Assembly (NCBI GenBank): GCA_040507895.1
Contig: JBEVNX010000249.1
Span: forward strand, 1 to 9,936
Source of the DNA: JBEVNX01 sp040507895
GTDB lineage: Bacteria; Desulfobacterota; Binatia; JACPRU01
Length of the DNA stretch: 9,936 nt
Reading direction: 5' to 3'
Under the pieces are notes generated by a model. The model saw nothing but the letters and a program-made list of their open reading frames with translations, did no database searches and was not told the DNA's origin. This document shows, piece after piece, positions 1 through 6,011 of this stretch. Position numbers and translations under genes: made by a program. Numbering within the stretch: position 1 is the stretch's first letter; the number at the start of each line of letters is the position of its first letter.

Positions 1-2960
1 CCGGGCACGAGCACCGCGCGCAGCGGCAGTGCGAGATCGCACAGTCGCGCCTCCTTCACGTCCGCCACGATGCGCTCCGGCGCGAGCGTCACGGTACCCG
101 AGAGCGGCCGCACGACGTACCGACCGTAGGCGACGCTCTTCGCGTCGACGGCGATGCGGCCATCGACCGGCAGGTTCCAGCCGGCCGCGTCTCGCGGCCG
201 GGCCTCACCGCGCGGGAACGCGCGGAGCAGGCGCTCGACGTCGATCGCGTCCGCCGTCACGCGCAGGTCGATCCCGAACGTCTTCGGCCGCCGCGTGACC
301 GCACCGGTCACCGCGAGTCGTTCGCCCGCGATCGCGACGGCGCCTTCGCGGATCTGCACCGCATCGTCGGCGACATCGAGACGCACGCGCTCGATCGCAA
401 CGGGAATCCCCCACCGTTCCAGGATGTCGATCCGGTCGCCTTCCAGCGCACCGGTCGCGTTCGATTGCCGCGGCTCGGCGAGGTCGATCGTCGCGCGGAA
501 ATCGCCCTGCAGCGCGCCATCACCCGTCGGCGGCTCGGCGAGCACCCGCGCGAGCGTGCGGTTGTCGAGCCGGCCGCTGAAGCCGAGCTCCGCCGTCGAC
601 GCCGTCCACTTCAGCGACGCCACGGCGTCGGTGTCGGCGTCCTTCAACGCCAGTCGCCGGAGATCCAGGTGTCCAGGTTGCGAGACGAGGTCGAACTCGG
701 CGCTCACGCCGCCGGCGAGGCCGACCGTCCCTTGCGCGAGGAGCGGCGCCCCTGCCCCGCCCGCACGCTGGAGCCGTCCCGAACTGAGCGTAAGCGGCGC
801 TCGCGGCAGTGCCTTCCCCGGCAGCTGCCAGCGCGTACGCCCCCAGTCGAGGCTCCGCTCGCCGGCGTGCGCCTCAGCGAGCGCGAGGTCGAAGCGCGGC
901 TCCGCCGACGCGTAGTCCTGCACGGTTCCGGTCGCGACGATCCGCGCATCGAGCATCGAGACGTCGAGCCGATCGAGCGCGAGCGTGCGCGGCGTCACGC
1001 GCGATTCACCGCCGGAGATCGTCAGCGGCGCGGGCAGCACCGGCCCGGCCAGTCGCACCTGCTGCGGCCGGATTACCGCCTCGTAGTCGAGCGCCGCGGG
1101 CGTGGTCAACGGGCCCGACAGCCGCGCGAGCCGCACGCTTGCAGTACCGGCCGCGCTCGGGACCGCGCTCGCTGGCCGGCGCAGCCCCTCGATCGATGCG
1201 AGCCAGGGATAAATCTCGTCGAGCACGAGCACGGCGTCCGCGCTCGCGGCGCGCACCGCGGGTGTTGCCCCAAGGGCGAGCTCCATCGCGCCGCCCTGCA
1301 GCTGCGAACGGCCGAACGTGCCGTCGAGCCCGCGCGCGACGATGCGATCGTCGGCATAGCGGAGCGCGCCGGCGTTGACCGCGATCGGCAGCGGCACGCC
1401 GCGATAGCGCCCGGTCGCGCGGATCCGTCCGAGGTCGACGGTCACGCGGGGGTGTCGCTGCCGCGCATCGTAGGCGATGCTGCCGGACGCGCGGCCTGCC
1501 AGCGACTCGACGTCGGCGAGCGCCGGGGGCTCGGGCCTTCCGACGAGACGCCTCACGATCGCGAGGGCCTCGGTAAGGTCCGCGTCGAGCGCCGTGTCGA
1601 GCTCGCGGAGCGCGGCCGCAGGTGCCAGGTCAATTACGAGCGCGCCGCGCGTGAACGTCGACCTGCCGATTGCGCCTGCGAGCTCGCTCCCGCGCAGCGT
1701 ACCCTCGGCGAGCGCGAAGCGCCCGGCGGCGCCGGTGATCTTGATGCCCTGCGCGGGAAGCTCGAGTGCGCCGCCCGCGAGCGCGGTTTCCGCGCGGATC
1801 GCACCGAGCGCCGCAAGCGCGCCGAAATCGCCGCCCGCCGCGCCCGCGGTCAGGCCCTGCGCGGTTCCGGTCGGGACGAACGCGAGCGCCGCTTGCACGG
1901 CGTCGAGATCGCCGGCGAGCGCCATGAGCGCCGCGCGCAGCCGCGCCAGGTCGAGCGCGGGGACCTGCACCTCGACGGACGGCGCCGTGCCGTCGGGCTT
2001 CGCGCGCAGCGTGCCCGTCGCGGCCGGGATGAGCTCGCCGAGCTGCAGTGCGCGCAGGGCGACGGCGAGCGCGGCGCCGTCGCGACTGCCGTCGAGCGTC
2101 GTCCGCACGGATCCGAGCGCGAGCGTGCGGGCGCCGCGTACGAGCGTGATCTGCGGCGCAGCGGCGGTGACCGTCGCACGGACGCTCTCGCGGCCGTCGG
2201 TCTCCGCGCTCAGGGTGGCGTCGATCGCGCCGTCGGCGACCTTCACCTCGCCTTGCGCGCCCGCCATCCGCAGCAGCGCCGGCAGACGCAAGCCGGACGC
2301 TTCCAGCGTCCCGGTCGTCGCGAGCGACTCGGGCACGATCCTGAGGCGGGCCTTGGCTGCGGCGAACAGGTCCGCATTGACGCTTGCATTGGCAGTGATC
2401 GCGTCCGTCGCGACCTGCGCGTCGGCGGCCAGGCCGGAGAGCGAGAGGACGCGCTCCCCCGCGTAGCGGATGTCGAGCTTGCCGTCCGTGATCCCGAGCG
2501 ACATCCCGCGCGCGTTCTGCACCAGCGCATCCACGAGCGGTCCGAGCGCGGCGCGATACGCGCTGAGGGGATCGCCGCCGGCGCCACCGTCCCCAGTCGG
2601 GATCATGACCTCGAGCACCGGTTGCGCGATGTCGACCGCGACGGGGCGGACGTCGCCGGCGAGGAGCGGCAGCAGGGCAATGCGGATGTCGACGGTGGCG
2701 ATTCGACCGTCGACTGCGCCGGGCATGCGAACGGTGGCGTTGCGGATGCGGGCGTGGGGCTGCGGGAAAAAGCGCAGCGCCAGCGACTCGTAGCGCACCT
2801 CTCCGCCGGCAACCGCCGAGATCCGCTGCTCGACCGCGCGCTGCACGCGGTCCGTGTCGACGAAGAGCGGCAGCGCGGCGATCGCAGCGACGACGAGCGC
2901 CGCGACGATCGCAGCACCGACGACCAGTCGGCGCAGCCAGCCGGCTCGGCGCGTGAGCAT
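1..2960 (-). CDS. AsmA-superfamily envelope protein (3' end of gene outside window)
   Basis: Reading the complement from the ATG at 2960 gives 986 codons with no stop down to base 1, so the C-terminus is missing. Residues 1-11 are basic (MLTRRAGWLRR), and about 12-33 form one strongly hydrophobic helix, i.e. an N-terminal inner-membrane anchor with the rest in the periplasm. Next comes a typical AsmA N-terminal pattern: FVDTDRVQRAVEQRI, then a Gly-x-Val-x-Tyr strand, FFPQPHARIRNATVRMP (about 65-80) and ALLPLLAGDVRP. The remainder is a long series of short alternating strands with repeated 'RTLAL'-like units and A/G/D/R-rich composition, as in AsmA/YhdP/TamB-like beta-groove proteins thought to bridge the periplasm and support outer-membrane lipid homeostasis. 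Residues about 840-986 resemble an AsmA-like C-terminal module. No clear Shine-Dalgarno precedes the ATG; a GTG at 3005 is an alternative start. The family call is firm; the exact subfamily and any substrate are not. Confidence 0.85.
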   Translation of the reverse strand, partial: MLTRRAGWLRRLVVGAAIVAALVVAAIAALPLFVDTDRVQRAVEQRISAVAGGEVRYESLALRFFPQPHARIRNATVRMPGAVDGRIATVDIRIALLPLLAGDVRPVAVDIAQPVLEVMIPTGDGGAGGDPLSAYRAALGPLVDALVQNARGMSLGITDGKLDIRYAGERVLSLSGLAADAQVATDAITANASVNADLFAAAKARLRIVPESLATTGTLEASGLRLPALLRMAGAQGEVKVADGAIDATLSAETDGRESVRATVTAAAPQITLVRGARTLALGSVRTTLDGSRDGAALAVALRALQLGELIPAATGTLRAKPDGTAPSVEVQVPALDLARLRAALMALAGDLDAVQAALAFVPTGTAQGLTAGAAGGDFGALAALGAIRAETALAGGALELPAQGIKITGAAGRFALAEGTLRGSELAGAIGRSTFTRGALVIDLAPAAALRELDTALDADLTEALAIVRRLVGRPEPPALADVESLAGRASGSIAYDARQRHPRVTVDLGRIRATGRYRGVPLPIAVNAGALRYADDRIVARGLDGTFGRSQLQGGAMELALGATPAVRAASADAVLVLDEIYPWLASIEGLRRPASAVPSAAGTASVRLARLSGPLTTPAALDYEAVIRPQQVRLAGPVLPAPLTISGGESRVTPRTLALDRLDVSMLDARIVATGTVQDYASAEPRFDLALAEAHAGERSLDWGRTRWQLPGKALPRAPLTLSSGRLQRAGGAGAPLLAQGTVGLAGGVSAEFDLVSQPGHLDLRRLALKDADTDAVASLKWTASTAELGFSGRLDNRTLARVLAEPPTGDGALQGDFRATIDLAEPRQSNATGALEGDRIDILERWGIPVAIERVRLDVADDAVQIREGAVAIAGERLAVTGAVTRRPKTFGIDLRVTADAIDVERLLRAFPRGEARPRDAAGWNLPVDGRIAVDAKSVAYGRYVVRPLSGTVTLAPERIVADVKEARLCDLALPLRAVLVP

Positions 2961-3031
2961 CAGCGACGATAGCGCAGCGGCACGCCATCCGCTCGGGCGC
3001 GCCACCGGGCACCATCCGGCCCGCGCCCGAG

Positions 3032-3062
3032 CCGCCCGCTGTCACGCCCGTTGCGCGGGCGG
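3032..3062. repeat. Inverted repeat, 8-bp arms
   Basis: CCGCCCGC at 3032-3039 is the exact reverse complement of GCGGGCGG at 3055-3062, with a 15-base loop. It lies about 70 bases upstream of the AsmA-type start codon and has no T-tract on either side, so it is not an obvious terminator. In DNA this GC-rich, chance pairing is possible. Confidence 0.4.
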
Positions 3063-3098
3063 AAGCGAAGCGAGCGTCCGAGCCTGGAGTGGTTCGCC

Positions 3099-3142
3099 GT
3101 CGCCGCCCCGCGGGGCGCCGCCGCTCCCTGGACGGCGGCGAC
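3099..3142. repeat. Nested GC-rich inverted repeats
   Basis: GTCGCCGCC at 3099-3107 pairs perfectly with GGCGGCGAC at 3134-3142 (9 bp). Overlapping it is a perfect 14-base palindrome, CGCCCCGCGGGGCG, at 3104-3117. The two structures are mutually exclusive because they share bases. It could be a regulatory or protein-binding element of the divergent region, or simply a result of base composition. Confidence 0.4.
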
Positions 3143-3157
3143 AGTGTGGCGCCCGGG

Positions 3158-3201
3158 TTGGCGCAAGCCGCTCAAGCACATGTACTGGCACATATATCCA
3201 G
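3158..3201 (+). promoter_or_regulatory. Candidate promoter/operator of the antitoxin gene
   Basis: TTGGCG (3158-3163) and TGTACT (3181-3186) are separated by 17 bases and each match the sigma-70 consensus at four of six positions. The following AT-rich stretch (3190-3197) would be near the start of transcription. CTGG at 3185-3188 and CCAG at 3198-3201 form a small dyad across it, placed where a ribbon-helix-helix antitoxin could repress its own gene. This is pattern matching only. Confidence 0.3.
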
Positions 3202-3218
3202 CGTGATGCAGGACCGCC

Positions 3219-3566
3219 ATGGGACAGGTCACGATCTACCTCGACGAGGAAACCGAAGAGAAGGCGCGAGCGGCGGCGCGTGCCGACGGCGTGTCGCTGA
3301 GCAAGTGGGTGGCTGAGCGGATCCAGCAGGGCGCACGGGCCGAATGGCCTGCGTCCGTGCGCGAGCTCGCCGGCGCATGGGCGGATCTGCCCTCTGCCGA
3401 GCAGATTCGCAGAGCGCACGGCAAGGACGTCGCGCGCGCGGCTGTAGCGATGTACGCCCTGGACACCAACACCGTCCTCGACTACTTCAAGGGCAAGGGC
3501 AACGTCGCCGCGAATCTGCTGGCAACCCCGCCGAGCGAGGTCGCGCTGCCGGCGATCGCCGCCTAG
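3219..3566 (+). CDS. Ribbon-helix-helix (CopG/VapB-type) antitoxin fused in frame to a VapC N-terminal stub
   Basis: The 115-codon frame starts at ATG 3219, five bases after AGGA (3210-3213). Residues 1-45 show the ribbon-helix-helix DNA-binding fold: strand GQVTIYLDEE, helix with ARAAARADG, and the SLSKWVAERI second helix. Residues 43-66 (EWPASVRELAGAW, then DLPSAEQIRR) match the toxin-binding tail of VapB-like antitoxins paired with PIN toxins. From residue 78 (MYALDTNTV, ATG at 3450) the sequence becomes the start of a VapC-type PIN RNase and stops after 38 residues. Normally these are two proteins. The antitoxin part looks intact, so it may still repress its promoter or neutralise related toxins, but the fused stub and missing natural stop make this uncertain. 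The fusion may come from loss of one CG unit in the (CG)5 tract at 3431-3440. Confidence 0.75.
   Translation: MGQVTIYLDEETEEKARAAARADGVSLSKWVAERIQQGARAEWPASVRELAGAWADLPSAEQIRRAHGKDVARAAVAMYALDTNTVLDYFKGKGNVAANLLATPPSEVALPAIAA
3450..3566 (+). pseudogene. vapC: Truncated vapC-like PIN-domain toxin (N-terminal 38 codons)
   Basis: From ATG 3450 the reading MYALDTNTVLDYFKGKGN followed by LLATPPSEVALPAI is the typical beginning of a VapC-family PIN RNase, with the first metal-binding aspartate in ALDTNT. VapC proteins are usually about 130 residues; this one ends at TAG 3564-3566, just where the family normally continues with a Tyr-Glu-Leu helix. All remaining catalytic acidic residues are absent, so no RNase activity is expected. 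The next bases belong to a different gene remnant, which points to a deletion. The toxin ATG is in frame with the upstream antitoxin, so the stub would also be made as its C-terminal tail. Confidence 0.75.
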
Positions 3567-3988
3567 AGCCGGCCGATTTTCTGAACGCCAAGAGCGAACC
3601 CAAGGTCACGACCGTGTTCTCGGGGGCGCAGATCAATCCCAACGGGCTCTATCCTGCGCGGGACGGCATGCTGCGAATCGTCGGCTTCCTCGCCCCGGAC
3701 AAGCCGCGCGGCATCTTTGCGCTGGGCGTGGGCGGCCAGATCAAGCCGCTCTCCGAACCCATCGGCAGGCTCGACGGCATCTACGAGCTGCGGGACGGGA
3801 CGCTGCTCGTCACCGACTGGAACTCGGGATCGCTCTTCAGTTGGAGCGAGACCGCCGGGATGCAGAAGCTTGCGACCGGGTTCAAGGGACCGGCCGACTT
3901 CTGCGTCGTCCCCGCGGCCAAGGGAATGACCGTGGTCGTTCCCGACCTGGTGCAGAGCCAGCTGCGGTTCATCCGGCTGGGGCAATAG
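3567..3988 (+). pseudogene. C-terminal half of an SMP-30/gluconolactonase-like beta-propeller protein
   Basis: In the frame ending at TAG 3986-3988, about 138 codons from roughly 3569 read as blades of an SMP-30/lactonase-type (NHL-like) propeller: INPNGLYP, MLRIVGFLAPDKPRGIFALG, GRLDGIYELRDGTLLVTDWN, SGSLFSW, GFKGPADFCVV, and a final strand before the stop. Full-length relatives are about 300 residues, usually with an N-terminal signal peptide; the N-terminal half and start codon are missing here. The open frame continues upstream to 3344, but that part is only the out-of-frame shadow of the antitoxin gene. The coding part shows no internal stops or frameshifts, so the truncation may be recent. 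It lies in the same orientation as the broken vapC, so one deletion could have removed both missing halves. Confidence 0.65.
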
Positions 3989-3990
3989 GT

Positions 3991-4026
3991 CCGCGGGTCC
4001 CGCGGTCACCGACCGCAGAGCGTCGG
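3991..4026. terminator. Hairpins between convergent genes
   Basis: CCGCGGG (3991-3997) and CCCGCGG (3999-4005) form a near-perfect palindrome two bases after the beta-propeller stop codon. CCGAC (4009-4013) pairs with GTCGG (4022-4026) just beyond it. The place between two converging genes fits a bidirectional terminator, but neither strand has a T-tract. Confidence 0.3.
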
Positions 4027-4039
4027 CGCCCGCATTCAT

Positions 4040-5077
4040 CTATTCAGGGCTTCCGCGAAGCGGCGCCGCCGGACCGGACCACGCCGCCTCCACTTCGGCG
4101 ATCAGCGCCGCAGAACGCTCTTCGTAGCGTGGCGAAAAATGGAACGGTACGACCGCCTTGGCCCCGACCCGGCGCGCGATTTCGCCGGCCTGGCGCGCCG
4201 TCAGGTGATTCTTGCGCACGGCATGCTCCCCGTCCTCGTCCAGAAAAACGCTTTCAATGAAAAGCAGGTCCACGCCGGCCAGCAGTTGTGAGAGGGTCCC
4301 TACGTTCGGCTCGGTGTAGCGGAGGTCCGTAACGTAGCCGATCCGCTGGCCGGGGACGACGTCGAGGATCAGATGTCGCAGTTCGCTCACCTTTCGGGTC
4401 AACGCGTGCTCGCCATGGCGATCGCGCCATCGCACCTCGATCGGCGTCTCGTCAGGCGCGCCCGTCAGGACCGCCTGTTTCAGCTCTCGCAGCCACGCCC
4501 CCGTCGACAGCCCGAGCGCTTCGAGGCGGTCCTTTCCCACCTTCACGTGCGCTTTCTCCTCGATCGCGTACGCGAGGCACGGCACATCGTGATCGACAAA
4601 GCGGCCACGCACGCGGAAGGTCGTCTCTTCGTGCAGGACATCGTCAATCAGCTCGAATGAACCGCTCGGTTCGCGGTCGAACCGCGACCGGCTGGAAAAG
4701 CGAGCGCGCTGCCCGCGGCCGTCCACCCCGATTTCGCGCACGTCGATCACCAGCTCGACCTCGTAGCGGTGCACGACGTTCCAGGTATAGGCGCGCAGCT
4801 TGTGTTCGACCTGGGCGATGAAGTAGGGCCCGCCGAACAGCACTACGCTCGCCTTGCGCCCGAGCACGACGCGCAACAGATGATCGAAGCCCGAGAAGTG
4901 GTCCATATGGGCATGGGTGACAAAGACGTGCGACAGCCGCATCAGCTTGCGCGGCGGCAACACCGTGATGTCGCCCAGATCGAAGAGCAGCGCCCGCCGT
5001 TCGTCGCGAAAGTCGACATAGAGGCCCGGGTCGCCGAACGCGTCATTGACGAGACGAGGTTCAAAGAGGGAGCGCAT
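4040..5077 (-). CDS. RNase Z-like metallo-beta-lactamase-fold hydrolase
   Basis: A 345-residue metal-dependent hydrolase of the RNase Z/ElaC-like branch of the MBL fold. With Met1 at 5077, the zinc motif is THAHMDHFSGFDHLLR (His55, His57, Asp59, His60). Further expected ligands are His163 in FVDHDVPCLAYAIEE, Asp251 in GYVTDLRY, and His313 in VVPFHFSPRY; NHLTARQAGEIARR (His291) is the usual helix of the family. The position normally occupied by a SGDT-like motif reads VTDLRY. All metal ligands are present, so it should be active. RNase Z matures tRNA 3' ends, but many such proteins are generic MBL hydrolases, so I do not assign rnz. A GTG at 5101 in frame adds eight residues; I prefer ATG 5077 because MRSLFEPRLVND begins the conserved part. 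Neither start has a good Shine-Dalgarno. It is cytoplasmic (no signal peptide) and convergent with the propeller remnant. Confidence 0.85.
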   Translation of the reverse strand: MRSLFEPRLVNDAFGDPGLYVDFRDERRALLFDLGDITVLPPRKLMRLSHVFVTHAHMDHFSGFDHLLRVVLGRKASVVLFGGPYFIAQVEHKLRAYTWNVVHRYEVELVIDVREIGVDGRGQRARFSSRSRFDREPSGSFELIDDVLHEETTFRVRGRFVDHDVPCLAYAIEEKAHVKVGKDRLEALGLSTGAWLRELKQAVLTGAPDETPIEVRWRDRHGEHALTRKVSELRHLILDVVPGQRIGYVTDLRYTEPNVGTLSQLLAGVDLLFIESVFLDEDGEHAVRKNHLTARQAGEIARRVGAKAVVPFHFSPRYEERSAALIAEVEAAWSGPAAPLRGSPE

Positions 5078-5381
5078 GGATTCGTCGATGCGGTGCGGCA
5101 CACGCCGGATTCACGGCCATACGGCAGCAGCCGCACCCATCATTTTGAACCCGTCACGCGCGCCGGGACGAGCGCAGCCACCAGCGGCCGCTACTTGCCT
5201 CACCTTAGACCACAAGACCTAGCCACAAGCGACCGCAAAGTCGACGAGGTATCGCAGCCGCGAGCTCCAGTTAATGCGTTTGGTCGATTGCGCAAGCCGC
5301 TGCACCGAATAAGCTATCTCAGCGGGCGGTAAGGGCAATCGAGACCGCCCGGGGATGCGGCAACCTGCACGGAGGCGTAGG
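5078..5381. other. Divergent intergenic region, no gene seen
   Basis: These 304 bases lie between the leftward MBL-fold gene and the rightward small gene. I see no credible coding frame with a start signal. A weak sigma-70-like pair, TTGCGC (5288-5293) and TAAGCT (5310-5315) with 16 bases between, is the best promoter guess for the rightward gene. The stretch is less GC-rich than its surroundings, as expected for a promoter region. Confidence 0.5.
5371..5375 (+). promoter_or_regulatory. Shine-Dalgarno GGAGG that selects a GTG start
   Basis: GGAGG at 5371-5375 lies six bases before GTG 5382. The in-frame ATG at 5355 lies upstream of it and lacks such a signal. This decides the start of the small gene in favour of GTG. 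Confidence 0.7.
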
Positions 5382-5813
5382 GTGGGACTCTTCGATTCGT
5401 TGAAAGACAGGCTCGCCGCGAACCTCAAGCTCACGCGCCTGTCCTTCATGACGCAACAGCATGAGATCGTCGCGTTCTGCCAAGGCCTGACTCCGGACGA
5501 ACGCGCAGGCATCATCAAAGGCATCGAAACTCAGATCAAGTGGCAGTCCCTGGCCAGCGTTGCGCAGGCGATGTTTCCCTCCTTTGGCTCCGGAGGCGGC
5601 GTTTCCGCCGAGGCCCTGGACATGGTGAAGGGCGGTCAGATCAGCGGCGGCCTCGAGCTGATGCGCATCGAAAACCAGGCGGCGGCGCAACGCAACCGGG
5701 GGATGATGCCCGCTCAGCAGGCCGCGTTGAGCTTCGCCTGGATGGTTCTGAAGGGAATGGAGCAGCGCGAAGCGGCTCTTCCGCAGGACGGTCCCGGCGC
5801 GCGGCCCGTCTGA
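5382..5813 (+). CDS. Small protein of unknown function (143 aa)
   Basis: I do not recognise this family. Translation from GTG 5382 gives 143 residues beginning MGLFDSLKDRL. There is no signal peptide or transmembrane segment. Residues 1-65 are predicted mostly helical, with a Lys/Arg-bearing amphipathic start and a 'GLTPDERAGIIKGIE' helix. A glycine-rich linker (about 65-75) is followed by further helices rich in Met, Gln and Ala (GGLELMRIENQAAAQRNRGMM), and the tail is Pro/Gly-rich and likely disordered. The protein is probably cytoplasmic. It points the same way as the CHAT cassette, but 198 bases with a likely terminator separate it from the next gene, so it is probably transcribed alone. 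It could still be a functional neighbour; conservation of the pair in other genomes would decide. Confidence 0.7.
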   Translation: MGLFDSLKDRLAANLKLTRLSFMTQQHEIVAFCQGLTPDERAGIIKGIETQIKWQSLASVAQAMFPSFGSGGGVSAEALDMVKGGQISGGLELMRIENQAAAQRNRGMMPAQQAALSFAWMVLKGMEQREAALPQDGPGARPV

Positions 5814-5918
5814 AACACAGTGCCGCATCGATTGATGCCGCCTTCCGCACCGCCGGCGGAACGCGCGTTTCACCGCACGACGCTTCGCCGACTCCGGAAC
5901 CCGCTTCCAGCTTCTAAG

Positions 5919-5948
5919 AAAAAACCCGATGCCGAAGGCAGCGCTTTT
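5919..5948 (+). terminator. Probable Rho-independent terminator after the 143-aa gene
   Basis: CGATGCC (5927-5933) pairs with GGCAGCG (5937-5943) around a GAA loop, with one A-G mismatch. TTTT follows at 5945-5948 and an A-run precedes at 5919-5924, so it may work in both directions. It suggests that the 143-aa gene and the CHAT cassette are separate transcription units. Confidence 0.5.
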
Positions 5949-5964
5949 CCTGACTTTGGGGAGC

Positions 5965-5986
5965 ACGAGGGGGTGTGGCCCCTCGT
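5965..5986 (+). repeat. Perfect 8-bp hairpin in the leader of the helical-repeat gene
   Basis: ACGAGGGG (5965-5972) is the exact reverse complement of CCCCTCGT (5979-5986), with the loop GTGTGG. It ends 25 bases before the ATG at 6012 and has no T-tract. It may be an RNA structure acting on translation, an operator dyad, or a leftover terminator stem. The ribosome site downstream is weak (AGAGAG at 5999-6004). Confidence 0.5.
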
Positions 5987-6011
5987 ATCGTGACGACTAG
6001 AGAGTGACCCC

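Larger units (their letters stand above)
2961..3218. other. Divergent intergenic region, GC-rich with hairpins
   Basis: These 258 bases separate the leftward AsmA-type gene from the rightward antitoxin gene. I find no convincing protein-coding frame on either strand. The stretch holds two long GC-rich inverted repeats (3032-3062 and 3099-3142, listed separately), and the right edge should carry the antitoxin promoter. It is unusually rich in G+C until about 3165, then turns AT-richer around 3178-3200. Confidence 0.6.

Noticed and set aside
974..2129. The 16-mer CGAGCGCGAGCGTGCG occurring at 974-989 and 2114-2129
   Set aside because: Both copies encode the same short protein unit (RTLAL) of the AsmA repeats in GC-rich codons, so it is coding repetition and not a DNA element.
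465..2972. An 835-codon open frame on the plus strand opposite the AsmA-type gene
   Set aside because: Its translation is Arg/Glu/Gly-rich low-complexity sequence with no domain, as expected for the antisense of a very GC-rich gene. The minus-strand frame has a membrane anchor and AsmA features.
1630..3045. A 471-codon minus-strand open frame
   Set aside because: It is a different frame over the same AsmA-type gene, is extremely Arg/Ala-rich, and stops midway. The frame from 2960 runs unbroken to the window edge and is protein-like throughout.
3344..3988. One 214-codon gene covering the propeller fragment and upstream sequence
   Set aside because: Its first 70 or so residues are the out-of-frame shadow of the antitoxin/toxin sequence; only the part after about 3569 resembles a real protein.
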